From NCBI GenBank assembly GCA_965237895.1, contig CBDEGR010000002.1, positions 1,798,001-1,862,000 of the forward strand: a DNA stretch of 64,000 bases, written 5' to 3'. The DNA comes from CBDEGR01 sp965237895 (GTDB lineage Bacteria > Acidobacteriota > Terriglobia > UBA7540 > JAPUME01). Below, piece by piece: positions 25,425 through 34,668 of the stretch. A program made the position numbers and the translations under genes. The notes below the pieces were generated by a model, which had not been told where the DNA came from, made no database searches, and saw only the letters and a list, made by a program, of their open reading frames with translations. Within the stretch, counting starts at the first letter, position 1. Each line of letters begins with the position of its first letter.

Positions 25425-28400
25425 TTGCTACGGTTGAAATCGGTTGAGTTGATTGGATTTAAATCCTTCTTCGAAAAAACGAAGGTGGAATTCCCGCCAG
25501 GGATTACCGCCGTCGTCGGCCCGAACGGCTGCGGCAAGTCGAACCTGGCGGATGCCATCCACTGGGTGCTCGGCGAGCAGAGCGCGCGGACATTGCGTGG
25601 CGGCCGTATGGCGGACGTCATCTTCAACGGAACGCGGAGCCTCCCTCCCACCGGCTTGGCGGAAGTGAACCTGACCCTAGTAGCGCAGGAAGACGCCTCA
25701 CTGGAAGATTTGGTTTTCCCGCCGGGCATTGAGAAAAGCGGCAAGCGTAGGTGGCGAAAGAAAAAACAAGCGGCTCCGGATTCATCTGCGATGGGAACAT
25801 CGGATACGGCGGAAACACCGGGAGAACTGAGCTGGGGCGATACCGCCGCAGAGAGCAGAAACAGCGGCCCGACCACTGTGGTGGTCTCCCGCCGCCTTTT
25901 CCGCTCCGGCGACAGCGAATACCTGATTAACGGAATGAAGTGCCTCCTGCGCGACGTCCAGACGCTCTTTATGAGTATGGGCCTGGGACCGGACTCCTAC
26001 GCCATCATCGAACAGGGTCGCATCGGGCAGATTCTCAGCTCAAAACCCGCCGACCGTCGCGCCGTGCTGGAAGAGGCCGCCGGAATCTCCAAGTTCAGAA
26101 CACAGAAACGGTTAGCCGAAGCCAAACTGGAAAGTTCGCGCGCCAACCTCTCCCGCGTGCGGGACATCCTGGCCGAGAGAACACGTCAGGTGAACTCCCT
26201 GCGGCGGCAAGCCGGGAAAGCCCACCGATTTCGGGAGGCGAAGGAGACCCTCGGCCGGCATTGGAAAACGGCTCTGGTAAGCCGCTGGGCCGCGCTACAG
26301 AAGGAGTGTGAAACCCTGGGGAGAGAATCGGATGAACTGAAAGAGAAGATCGCGTCTCAGGTTCATGCGCTGGAGAGCCGAGAGGAAGAGCTCAGAGCCC
26401 TGCGGAGGAGAGATTTCGAACTCGAAGGGCGCATTGACTCGCTCCGACGGGAGTCGACCGAAGCGCAATTGGAGCGGGAACGGGCCGCCGCACGGCTGGA
26501 ACGCTACACCGAACAGGTTCAAAACCTGGAACAGAGAATTCAAGAATCTGCCCGTGACGTAGACCGGATTACGGAGCAGATTCAAAATTTGGATGCCGCG
26601 ACGGCGACAAAAGCCGAAAATGTGGAGAGCCTTCGTCGCGACGCTACGGCCGTTCGCAGGCGGGCACGGGAGGCGCAGGACCGTTACGAGCAAATCGCCG
26701 CTCAGATTCAGGGAGAAGAAGCCAAGGACGACTCCGAGGGAAAAGGGTTGCTCGATGCCGTGGGCCGGCTCTCGGATTTGAAGAACCGGCGGGTGCGCTG
26801 CGAAGAGAGCTTACAGGAGATCGAAGATCAGGGGGCGCGACTCGACACCCAGGCAGCCGAGGCGCGTGATTCGCGCGCCTTCCTTCACGCCCAAGTCGAG
26901 AAGCAGACGGACGAGCACCGCGAAGCCGGCGCCGCGCAGGGTCAGGCCGAAAAAATGTGGCGGGAGACGCGTCAGGGGTTGGATTGGGCACGCCGGGAAA
27001 TCTCAGAACGTCGAGAGGAACTGGAAAGCCTCCGGGCGGACCTCTCGACCACTCAGGCTCGCCAGCACGCGCTGGAGGAATCCCTCCGACGGCATACCTA
27101 CGCCACGGAGAATGTCCATCACCTGCTTCAAGGGAGCCGGAATCAAGGCGAGGAGGGTGGCTTTCGGGCCTTGGGAATCCTGGCGGACTATATCGACGTA
27201 GCGGCCGGGTATGAGACGGTCGTCGAGGAGTACCTGAAGAAAGAACTGGACTCCCTGGTGGTGGAAGAATATGAGGATGCCCGCTCCGGAATCCGCATCC
27301 TTTCCGAAGAGAGCCGGGGCCGTTCGGCCTTCTTTATCCGCCGCGTCAACGAAAACGGCGGCATTTCTTCGGTTCCCATAGATGGAAAACGAGATGCGAT
27401 CCTGTCCCAGGCAACCGGGATACGAGTCGAGCCGCTGTCGAACTTCATCCGTTTTCGACGAGATTTGGAAGATGACGAACAACCGGTGCTGCAAGCCGTG
27501 GCCCATGCCTATATGGTTTCCCAATCCGATACCGCCCGGAAGCTGGCACTGGAGTTTCCTGCCGAGCACTTCCTGACGGCGGCCGGCGAACACTACCACC
27601 ATCGGTTCGTCAGCGGCGGGAAAGGCCCCGGCCAGGGCCCGCTGGCGCTGCGTCGTGATTTGCGGGAGGTTACCGGCCGGCTTTCCGTGCTGAGAGAGCA
27701 GGTTCAGAACGGTGAAGCGGCGATGGAGGCGGCCGAGGGACGAGTGCGGGAATTGGAGATGGAAACCGAGGAAGGTCGGGCCGGGCTGCAAAAATCTGAA
27801 AAGGAGTGTTTTCTGGCCGGACGTAAGCTTGAAGACCTCCGTGAAGACCTCTGGGGGGCCGAACACCAGCAGCAGACCCTGAAGCAGGAACACCAGTCCC
27901 GGGAGGAGGAAAAGGCGGCATTACGGAAGGATTCGGAACAAGCGCGACTGGATTGGGAATCCGCCTCGTGGACGGAATCCGAGTTCCGAAACAGCCTGGA
28001 AGCGGTTCGGAACAATCTTCGCCGAATCAGGGTGAAGGCGGATACGCTCAAGACCGAATTGCTCGAAGCTCAGGGGGAAGCGAAATCTCTGGATGACCGT
28101 ACCCGATTTGCCGAAGTGGATCTTCATGACCTCGCTGCGCGCCGGAAGGAGCTGAATCAACGACGGCGGGATTTGACTTCCCAAGGGGAGCTCCGGCAAG
28201 GACAGATTACCGAGCTCCGAGAGGCAGAACTCCAAGATCGACAACGGCTGGAGGCCGAAGAGAAGCTTCGGGAAGGGCAGGCCGAAAGCCTGGCCACCAG
28301 GGAGAAAGAATGGGGCCTGCTGCGCGACAATATTTCCGAGCTTGAACCCGGCCTGGGCCGGATGCGGCAGGAGGTGGAGAGCCTACGGGAGATGGAATCG

Positions 28401-29240
28401 CAAGTGAAGATTCGCCTGGCCCGAACCGAATCCGATGCGGCCCATCCGAGCCGAATCTGCCAGGAAGAATTCGGCAAGGCGCCCGAGGAGCTTCGCGCAG
28501 ATCTTGAAACGATCCTGGAAGGTGATGAACTGGCGGCGGCCGAGGAGACTTGCCGCCGGATGCGAACTAAAATAGAAAGCTTCGGCGCCGTCAATATGGT
28601 GGCCCTGGAAGAACTACAGGAGGCCGAAGAACGGAAGGTTTTCCTGACCGGCCAGGAAAAGGACCTGACGACTTCGATCGAGGGTACCGCTTCGGCCATT
28701 CAGGAATTGGACCGTATCTCCCGCCGGAAATTCTCCGAAGCGTTTGCGGCGATCAACCGCTACTTCAGCGAAACGTTTCGTATTCTTTTCGGCGGAGGCC
28801 AGGGTGAGATGCGCCTGGGCGCCGACGACGACCTCGACGGCGGGCTCGACATCGTAGCTCAGCCTCCCGGCAAGCGGCTGCAGAACGTGCTCCTGCTTTC
28901 GGGCGGCGAAAAGGCGATGACCGCCTTGGCCCTGCTGATTGCCATATTCCGCTTCCGGCCCAGCCCCTTCTGTCTGCTCGACGAGGTGGACGCGCCGCTC
29001 GACGATTCGAATATCGGCCGCTTTACGGGGCTGGTTCGGAAATTAAGCTCCCAGACGCAGTTCATCCTGATTACCCACAACAAGAAGACCATGGAAACCG
29101 CCGAGGTTCTCTACGGGGTGACGATGGAGGAGCCCGGCGTCTCTCGTATCGCCTCCGTGCAATTGACCAAAAGCGGCACCGAACAACCTCGCCTGCCTCC
29201 CGCCAACGTGGCCACAACGCTTTTGGCTTCAGGGTCTTAG
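25425..29240 (+). CDS. smc: Chromosome segregation protein SMC
   Basis: About 1271 residues. Walker A is VVGPNGCGKSNLADAIHWVLGEQ, the signature is LLSGGEKAMTALALL and Walker B is PFCLLDEVDAPLDDSN. Two long coiled coils (~170-500 and ~690-1020) flank a hinge around residues 520-680. SMC condenses and separates replicated chromosomes with ScpA/ScpB. The TTG at 25425 follows GGAGAG by 7 bases and gives the normal start MLRLKSVELIGFKSF. Residues ~100-148, between the first ATPase strands, are a basic then Ser/Thr/Glu-rich insert not seen in B. subtilis or E. coli-type SMC/MukB relatives I know. Confidence 0.95.
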   Translation: MLRLKSVELIGFKSFFEKTKVEFPPGITAVVGPNGCGKSNLADAIHWVLGEQSARTLRGGRMADVIFNGTRSLPPTGLAEVNLTLVAQEDASLEDLVFPPGIEKSGKRRWRKKKQAAPDSSAMGTSDTAETPGELSWGDTAAESRNSGPTTVVVSRRLFRSGDSEYLINGMKCLLRDVQTLFMSMGLGPDSYAIIEQGRIGQILSSKPADRRAVLEEAAGISKFRTQKRLAEAKLESSRANLSRVRDILAERTRQVNSLRRQAGKAHRFREAKETLGRHWKTALVSRWAALQKECETLGRESDELKEKIASQVHALESREEELRALRRRDFELEGRIDSLRRESTEAQLERERAAARLERYTEQVQNLEQRIQESARDVDRITEQIQNLDAATATKAENVESLRRDATAVRRRAREAQDRYEQIAAQIQGEEAKDDSEGKGLLDAVGRLSDLKNRRVRCEESLQEIEDQGARLDTQAAEARDSRAFLHAQVEKQTDEHREAGAAQGQAEKMWRETRQGLDWARREISERREELESLRADLSTTQARQHALEESLRRHTYATENVHHLLQGSRNQGEEGGFRALGILADYIDVAAGYETVVEEYLKKELDSLVVEEYEDARSGIRILSEESRGRSAFFIRRVNENGGISSVPIDGKRDAILSQATGIRVEPLSNFIRFRRDLEDDEQPVLQAVAHAYMVSQSDTARKLALEFPAEHFLTAAGEHYHHRFVSGGKGPGQGPLALRRDLREVTGRLSVLREQVQNGEAAMEAAEGRVRELEMETEEGRAGLQKSEKECFLAGRKLEDLREDLWGAEHQQQTLKQEHQSREEEKAALRKDSEQARLDWESASWTESEFRNSLEAVRNNLRRIRVKADTLKTELLEAQGEAKSLDDRTRFAEVDLHDLAARRKELNQRRRDLTSQGELRQGQITELREAELQDRQRLEAEEKLREGQAESLATREKEWGLLRDNISELEPGLGRMRQEVESLREMESQVKIRLARTESDAAHPSRICQEEFGKAPEELRADLETILEGDELAAAEETCRRMRTKIESFGAVNMVALEELQEAEERKVFLTGQEKDLTTSIEGTASAIQELDRISRRKFSEAFAAINRYFSETFRILFGGGQGEMRLGADDDLDGGLDIVAQPPGKRLQNVLLLSGGEKAMTALALLIAIFRFRPSPFCLLDEVDAPLDDSNIGRFTGLVRKLSSQTQFILITHNKKTMETAEVLYGVTMEEPGVSRIASVQLTKSGTEQPRLPPANVATTLLASGS

Positions 29241-29336
29241 AGTTCTCATTTCCTAAAGAGGGCGTTTTTGCTTTTTTTGTGAAAGAATTTTCTCATCCTT
29301 TCTTTAAATATTTCTGGCACGACCTCGATTTTACGA

Positions 29337-29364
29337 TTGACAGTTTATCTGCTTTCCTTACAAT
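29337..29364 (+). promoter_or_regulatory. Strong sigma-70-type promoter overlapping the purC ATG
   Basis: TTGACA at 29337-29342 and TACAAT at 29359-29364, spacer 16. The -10 box overlaps the ATG at 29363. If used, transcription would start near 29371, and translation would have to begin at the in-frame GTG at 29384 or another downstream codon. Confidence 0.5.
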
Positions 29365-30277
29365 GGAGGCACCGCATAAGCTTGTGACGAAAACATTGAA
29401 CAGTAAGGTTCTTACGGAAAGCCGTCTCCCCGGCGTTCCGCTTTTTTCTCGGGGAAAGGTGCGTGACGTGTATGAAGCGGACGGCAAACTGCTCATTGTC
29501 GCCACCGACCGATTGTCGGCTTTTGACGTGGTCATGAAGGAAGGAATTCCCGACAAGGGGTACGTCCTGACCCAGCTTTCGTTGTTCTGGCTTCGAAAGC
29601 TGGCCGACGTACTTCCCCATCATCTGATTACCGCCGAAGTAAACGACTATCCGAAGGTCCTGCACCCTTTCCGGGATCAGATCGAAGGGCGCTCGATGCT
29701 GGTGCGGCGGGCCGAAGCTCTGCCGATCGAATGCGTTGCGCGGGGGTATCTGGCCGGGTCCGGATGGAAGGAGTACCGCTCCCAGGGAACGGTCTGCGGA
29801 ATTCGTCTGCCTTCGGGGTTGCGCGAGGCGGACCGCTTGCCCGAGCCCATCTTCACTCCGGCAACCAAGGCCCAAACGGGCCACGATGAAAATATCTCTT
29901 TCGAAGAGGCCGCCCACCGCGTCGGAAAGGAGACGGCCCAAAAGGTGCGCGATTTCACGCTGGCGCTCTACGGGCGCGGCAGAGATTACGCCGAGCAGCG
30001 GGGTCTGATCCTGGCGGACACCAAATTCGAATTCGGATTTTTTGACGGCCAATTGATTTTAATCGATGAAGCGCTGACCCCGGACTCCTCCCGCTTCTGG
30101 CCGACGAACGGTTACCAACCCGGAAGGTCGCAACCTTCCTTCGATAAGCAATTTGTTCGTGATTACCTGGAATCTCTCCCCTGGGATAAGCAGCCGCCGC
30201 CGCCGCCGCTCCCGCCAAAAATCATCGAGCGGACAGCGGAGAAATACCGAGAGTCTTTGAGACTTCTGACCCAATAG
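29363..30277 (+). CDS. purC: Phosphoribosylaminoimidazole-succinocarboxamide synthase
   Basis: About 304 residues from ATG 29363. The ATP-binding SRGKVRDVYEADGKLLIVATDRLSAFDVV, the substrate loop IECVARGYLAGSGWKEY and IFTPATKAQTGHDENISFEE identify SAICAR synthetase of the longer (~300 residue) class. It joins CAIR and aspartate in purine synthesis. The true start is uncertain. A frame open from 29279 exists, the ATG at 29363 has no ribosome site, and a strong promoter overlaps it; GTG 29384 would also leave the whole conserved domain. The Pro-rich QPPPPPLPP near the C-terminus is unusual but outside the core. Confidence 0.93.
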   Translation: MEAPHKLVTKTLNSKVLTESRLPGVPLFSRGKVRDVYEADGKLLIVATDRLSAFDVVMKEGIPDKGYVLTQLSLFWLRKLADVLPHHLITAEVNDYPKVLHPFRDQIEGRSMLVRRAEALPIECVARGYLAGSGWKEYRSQGTVCGIRLPSGLREADRLPEPIFTPATKAQTGHDENISFEEAAHRVGKETAQKVRDFTLALYGRGRDYAEQRGLILADTKFEFGFFDGQLILIDEALTPDSSRFWPTNGYQPGRSQPSFDKQFVRDYLESLPWDKQPPPPPLPPKIIERTAEKYRESLRLLTQ

Positions 30278-30335
30278 CCGGAACACCTTGCGGCCCTGTT
30301 CGGCACGGCCGCCAACGCGGGAAAGGGTGAAGTCT

Positions 30336-30881
30336 GTGACGTGGCTCGATTTCTTATTGATAGGGCTGGTGGTGCTCTCGACGGGAATCAGCGTTTGGCG
30401 GGGATTCCTCCGCGAGACGGCTTCCCTGATCTCGATCATCGCAGCATTGGCGGCGGCGGCCACAGGATATGAGTGGGCCGGGAGGGCTTTCGAGGGGCTG
30501 ACCCAGAATCAGGAAATCGCTCGGGGAATCGGATTTCTACTTCTCTTTTTCGGTGTGTTGGTCCTGGGTTCGGTGATCGCCATCTTGCTCCGAAAGTTGG
30601 TGAAGAAGGCGCATATGGCCGGGTATGACCGTTTCTTCGGAGGAGTCTTCGGACTGCTGCGCGGAGTCTTGGTGGGGTCGGTGCTCCTTTTGGCGATGCT
30701 GGCCTTCAAGATCAAGAGCGACACAACCAAAAAATCGCTCTTGACCCCTTATTTTCTTGCCGGGGCGTGGGCCGTGGCGCTGGTGATGCCTGAGGACGTG
30801 AAAACAAAGTTTCAGGAAGGTTACGATAAGTTCCGTGAAATTGTGGCCGAACCGGAGAAGCTGCGTAAGAAATTGAATTAA
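30336..30881 (+). CDS. cvpA: CvpA-family inner-membrane protein
   Basis: About 181 residues with four membrane helices: WLDFLLIGLVVLSTGISVWRG, a second after the conserved FLRETASLISIIAALAAAATGYEWA, GIGFLLLFFGVLVLGSVIAILL and GVLVGSVLLLAMLAF. The conserved DRFFGGVFGLLRG motif is present. CvpA proteins are linked to envelope maintenance and colicin V export; the exact activity is not known. I choose GTG 30336 (MTWLDFLL), 9 bases after AAAGG, over the longer frame from 30288. Confidence 0.85.
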   Translation: MTWLDFLLIGLVVLSTGISVWRGFLRETASLISIIAALAAAATGYEWAGRAFEGLTQNQEIARGIGFLLLFFGVLVLGSVIAILLRKLVKKAHMAGYDRFFGGVFGLLRGVLVGSVLLLAMLAFKIKSDTTKKSLLTPYFLAGAWAVALVMPEDVKTKFQEGYDKFREIVAEPEKLRKKLN

Positions 30882-30913
30882 TCCTGTTGGAAACCCTGCG
30901 TTGGAGTCCTGCT

Positions 30914-31144
30914 GTGAAAGAGCAGATGGAAGCCCTGGTCAACCAATTGATGGAACGCGGGATCAAATTGGAAGAAGCTCTGGGGGAATTTGAAAAGAAG
31001 TTTATTAAGAAAGCCCTGGACAGCGAAAAGGGCAACCAGTCAAAAGTTTCCCGCATCCTCGGCATGCACCGCAATACACTTAGCCGCAAGATTTCTCTTT
31101 ACGGTTTGAACCACAAGCCGAAAAAACGGCGCGGCTGGCGGTAG
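30914..31144 (+). CDS. Fis-type helix-turn-helix protein
   Basis: 76 residues from the GTG at 30914, 7 bases after TTGGAG; a longer frame starts at TTG 30887. The C-terminal half, KKALDSEKGNQSKVSRILGMHRNTLSRKISLYGL, is the HTH_8 (Fis/NtrC C-terminal) DNA-binding fold, followed by a basic tail. The N-terminal part is a helix. Stand-alone Fis-like domains in such genomes bend or bridge DNA; targets are unknown. It lies 33 bases after cvpA and may be co-transcribed. Confidence 0.8.
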   Translation: MKEQMEALVNQLMERGIKLEEALGEFEKKFIKKALDSEKGNQSKVSRILGMHRNTLSRKISLYGLNHKPKKRRGWR

Positions 31145-31145
31145 C

Positions 31146-31160
31146 GGAAATTCAATTTCC
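31146..31160 (+). terminator. Short hairpin after the Fis-type gene
   Basis: Stem GGAAAT/ATTTCC with a 3-base loop, 2 bases after the stop and between convergent genes. There is no T-run, so this is a weak candidate. Confidence 0.25.
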
Positions 31161-31238
31161 ACTCCACCGGCTCCCATTTCTTTCCCAAACTATCAGCGAT
31201 CAACGGCCGTCCGAAACTTACCCCTAAAAAAGCGAAAA

Positions 31239-32609
31239 TCACCCGCCCCGAATTCTCCGTTCTCTTGTGGGTTTCACCACCGGCGCCTGACCGGGAGCGA
31301 ACTCCGGCAGGTCTTCGGGATTAATTCGGCCCTTATCGAGCGTATAGACGAAGCGCGGCTTCGCTTCATATTCGGCGAAATTGCCCTTGAATCGGATGAC
31401 GTCGCCGGGAGCCAAGTTTCGAGCCTTCGGTTGGCCGGACACAAGAACTACTACGTCGTAAACACCCCTCTCCTTGTTGGAGTCGTCGGAGAGAAGGTCG
31501 ATCCGAACCCGATACTGTCCCGCGCTTGCGCCGCGCTCCCAGCCATCCACTTTGCCGGCCATGGAAATTTCCTGACCCTTCTGACGGTTCCAAATTCTCT
31601 CAGCGGTATCGCCTCCGCCCCGCAGCGGATGAGCCAATTTATGGAAAACGGCTTCGCTGGGAGTAGCTGATGCAGGCGGGCCCGGCGGATGGGGGACCGT
31701 GAATCCTTCCGGCGGATCGGCTGAAGCGGTAGCCTGCTTGAGAATCTCTTCCAGGCCGCCCTCCGATTTGTAGCGTCGAACGTAGGCCTGTGTCAGAAAC
31801 TTGCGAATTTGCGACTCGCTAGCTTCCCCTTTGGCCGAGGCCAAGGAAGCTGCTCGGGCCAGGATCCAGACGCTCTTGTCATAGCCCTGATCGCCGGAAT
31901 AGAAGTGGGCCAGACCCAGTCGGTAGAATAGCAAAGGATCATCGGGGGATTCTTCGGCCACTTTGGTCAGATAGGAAACTGCCACCGGATAGTCCTCTTG
32001 TTGTAAAGCAACAAAACCGACGGTATTGTTGAACATAACTCGCCTGGTCTTGATGCTCTGAGCAAATTGGGAGTCGGAGGCGTTGGCCGGCTTCTGAACT
32101 TTCTTCAAAGCTTCCAGTCCGCTTTTTGCGTCGCTTGCCGCGCGCGACAACACGGCGGCCTCATCCGAACTGCCGGGTTTGTATGTGACGTGGAAGGCAT
32201 AGCTCAACAGAAAGAGCGCACTAATGTTATCCGCTTTGATCTTGAGCACTTCCCGCGCCGCTTTGGATGCCCCCGGCAGATCATTCAGCCGTTGATAGGC
32301 TTGCATCAACATGTAGGCTAAGCGGGGTTTCATGTTCGATTCGGGATATTTCGCCAGAAATCCGTCGATCAGGGCGATGCGCTTGGTCGCGTCCTTTTCG
32401 TTATCAACAGCCATGTAGGCGTCGTATTCCGGCCGGCCGCCTTTCCACTGCGGCTGAGCCTGGGCAGCTCCTCCCGCCTGTGGTTCCGGTGCACGGGCCG
32501 AACAAAGGTTGGCGGAGATCGGAGAACCTTGAACTCGATCTCTGATCTCCACCGCCATAAGCTGTCCCGTAAGGAAACAGCATCCGATCACCAATATCGT
32601 CTTTTTCAT
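31239..32609 (-). CDS. Exported TPR-repeat protein of unknown function
   Basis: 456 residues. A signal peptide (MKKTILVIGCCFLTGQLMAVE) is followed by about five helical TPR-like repeats between residues ~60 and 300 (for example PRLAYMLMQAYQRLNDLPGASKAAREVLKI and PLLFYRLGLAHFYSGDQGYDKSVWILARAA). The last ~130 residues are different: a beta-rich region (YRVRIDLLSDDSNKERGVYDVVVLV ... GDVIRFKGNFAEYEA) resembling an OB-like fold, then a Pro/Arg tail. No enzyme motif is seen. It is transcribed alone. Confidence 0.7.
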   Translation of the reverse strand: MKKTILVIGCCFLTGQLMAVEIRDRVQGSPISANLCSARAPEPQAGGAAQAQPQWKGGRPEYDAYMAVDNEKDATKRIALIDGFLAKYPESNMKPRLAYMLMQAYQRLNDLPGASKAAREVLKIKADNISALFLLSYAFHVTYKPGSSDEAAVLSRAASDAKSGLEALKKVQKPANASDSQFAQSIKTRRVMFNNTVGFVALQQEDYPVAVSYLTKVAEESPDDPLLFYRLGLAHFYSGDQGYDKSVWILARAASLASAKGEASESQIRKFLTQAYVRRYKSEGGLEEILKQATASADPPEGFTVPHPPGPPASATPSEAVFHKLAHPLRGGGDTAERIWNRQKGQEISMAGKVDGWERGASAGQYRVRIDLLSDDSNKERGVYDVVVLVSGQPKARNLAPGDVIRFKGNFAEYEAKPRFVYTLDKGRINPEDLPEFAPGQAPVVKPTRERRIRGG

Positions 32610-32843
32610 ACGTCAGCTACCTCAACAAATTTCCCTCAAGCCGAACCAAAAATCAGCTTAATCTATTTTGAAGGCTTTTCTTTAGATTAAGATGCCACAA
32701 CCCAAAAAGAAAACCCGAATATTATATGTTCCTGAAGGGGCGGTTGGCAAGCCCTATGAGGCCTGTGCACCTCTGCTCTCCGCGCCCTAACGGGACGAGC
32801 CGGGTGCCTTGAAGCCCTCTACCTACTATGATAAAAATACTTT

Positions 32844-33164
32844 ATGCGGGATGTCGATGACGACCTGATCGAGATCGTCGCTTCGCACCCGAAATGGACC
32901 CAACGGTATTCCATTCGACTGGCGTTGGTCCGTCATCCGCTCATGACGTTTACACGGGTCCGGGAATTCGTGCCGAACCTTACCGTCTCGGACCTCAATA
33001 TCATCTGCCAGGATCGACGAATCTCAGAGGAGGTGCGGGACTTCTTGTCGGCCCATTGCCGGCAACGCCTGGCGAGGGGGAAAAAGAGGTCGCAGAAATC
33101 CGCTCCCGCCGCCGATTCAGGGAAACCGGATACACCCTTCGATGCTACCGATGACCCTGTCTGA
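32844..33164 (+). CDS. Small HEAT-like helical protein of unknown function
   Basis: 106 residues. HPKWTQRYSIRLALVRHPLMTFTRVREFVPNLTVSDLNIICQDRRISEEVRDFLSAH has the spacing of HEAT/armadillo-like half-repeats seen in short acidobacterial and deltaproteobacterial proteins. The C-terminus is basic, then acidic and probably disordered. No clear ribosome site precedes the ATG. The SSS symporter gene follows within 65 bases. Confidence 0.5.
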   Translation: MRDVDDDLIEIVASHPKWTQRYSIRLALVRHPLMTFTRVREFVPNLTVSDLNIICQDRRISEEVRDFLSAHCRQRLARGKKRSQKSAPAADSGKPDTPFDATDDPV

Positions 33165-33226
33165 AGGCGGCAAATAACAGTGCCCGGAAAAAAACCATAA
33201 AACTCTCATTTCTTGACGCTCTTCTG

Positions 33227-34666
33227 GTGGTCGCCTATCTGGCGGGAGTCACAGCCTTGGGGATTCGCTTTCGCAAATCCCAGCGCTCTTTGGGAGACTA
33301 TTTTCTCGCCGGCCGCCGTCTTCCCTGGTGGGCCATCAGCTTTTCGGTGGTCTGCGCGGAAACCAGCGTTCTGACCATCATCTCCGTACCCGGCATCGGG
33401 TACGCCTCCGACCTCCATTTTCTCCAACTGGTTATGGGTTACCTGCTGGCGCGGGTATTGATCAGTTTGATTCTGATTCCGCGCTACTTTGCCGGCCGGG
33501 TGCAAACCGCCTATCAGCTCATTCATCAGCGTTTCGGCGGGCCGCTGAGAGTTTTCACCGCAGGGCTTTTCCTTGCCATGCGGGCCGTCGCCGAAGGGAT
33601 TCGCGTCTTTGCGGTTTCGCTGGTGCTCGACCTTGTCTTGGAGACGAATGTTCTGACCGCCGTCGTCCTGGTTACGATTCTTACCATGGTCTATACGTTT
33701 GCCGGCGGCATGAGGGCGATTGTCTGGACCGACGTTCTGCAGATGATCCTCTACATCGGTGGCACGCTCGTCGCGCTGGGAATTATGCTGAACGCGATTC
33801 CCGGCGGATGGTCGGAAGTGGTCCGTTTGGCCGAGGTCAACGGCGACAAGCTTTCTGTTTTCGATTTCAGCTTCAACGGTTCGGAGCCCTACCTGTTCTG
33901 GACCGGCTTGATCGGCGGCCTCTTTCTTTCCAGCGCCAGCCACGGCATCGACCACCTGATCGTCCAGCGGCTCCTGGCGGCGAGGACCGAGCGTGAAGGC
34001 CAAAAGGCATTGGTCATGAGCGGCGTGGTGGTGTTGTTCCAATTCACACTGTTCCTGATTGTGGGCGTATCCCTGTTCGCCTTCTACCATCACTTCCCTC
34101 CCCAGCAGGCCATCGGGCGGCCCGACCAAGTGTTCCCTTACTTTGTCGTACATCATTTTCCGGTCGGATGGGTCGGGCTGCTGATTGCCGCCATGCTGGC
34201 CACGGCCATGTCCACTTCGAGCGCCGCGCTGAACTCGTTGGCATCGAGCACCATTCACGATTTCTATAAAGCCTTCCTCCGTCCTCATGAAACCGAGCAG
34301 CATTACCTTCGCATGTCGCGGCTGGTGACGCTCTCGTGGGGCGGGGTGATTATCGGCGTGGCCGTGGGGGCGAGCCTCGTCGAGGGCGGCGTCCTGGTGC
34401 AGGCCCTGACCGTGGCCTCCATCCCTTACGGAAGCCTGCTGGGAATTTTCCTACTGGGAATCTTTTCTCGAAGGGTTTCTGCCCGAAGCGCGTTTGTGGG
34501 GGCCTTGGCTGGCTTCATCGCGCTGGGAAGCGTGATTGCCTTCACCGCAATCGCCTGGACATGGTACACCGCCATCGGAACGGTAACGACATTTGCGTTT
34601 GGCTCGTTGGCGGGACTTGGGGATGAGAATTCAGGCGACCGGGAACCAGCGCAAAACAAAAACTGA
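33227..34666 (+). CDS. Sodium:solute symporter (SSS family), first copy
   Basis: 479 residues as called, with about 12-13 membrane helices. YFLAGRRLPWWAISFSVVCAETSVLTIISVPG is the family's Na+-site region, and MLATAMSTSSAALNSLASSTIHDFY the conserved helix-8 segment. The first GTG (33227) lies inside helix 1; the frame is open upstream to 33155 and reads KLSFLDALLVVAYLAG, the normal family N-terminus. No ATG, GTG or TTG exists there; the only fitting codon is ATA at 33197. The gene is convergent with the sulfatase, stops 2 bases apart. A sugar or amino-sugar substrate is plausible from the neighbours. Confidence 0.85.
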   Translation: MVAYLAGVTALGIRFRKSQRSLGDYFLAGRRLPWWAISFSVVCAETSVLTIISVPGIGYASDLHFLQLVMGYLLARVLISLILIPRYFAGRVQTAYQLIHQRFGGPLRVFTAGLFLAMRAVAEGIRVFAVSLVLDLVLETNVLTAVVLVTILTMVYTFAGGMRAIVWTDVLQMILYIGGTLVALGIMLNAIPGGWSEVVRLAEVNGDKLSVFDFSFNGSEPYLFWTGLIGGLFLSSASHGIDHLIVQRLLAARTEREGQKALVMSGVVVLFQFTLFLIVGVSLFAFYHHFPPQQAIGRPDQVFPYFVVHHFPVGWVGLLIAAMLATAMSTSSAALNSLASSTIHDFYKAFLRPHETEQHYLRMSRLVTLSWGGVIIGVAVGASLVEGGVLVQALTVASIPYGSLLGIFLLGIFSRRVSARSAFVGALAGFIALGSVIAFTAIAWTWYTAIGTVTTFAFGSLAGLGDENSGDREPAQNKN

Positions 34667-34668
34667 AT

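Noticed and set aside
33206..34303. 365-residue minus-strand ORF opposite the first SSS symporter
   Set aside because: Low-complexity, Gln/His/Asp-rich shadow of a strongly supported membrane-protein frame; no family features.
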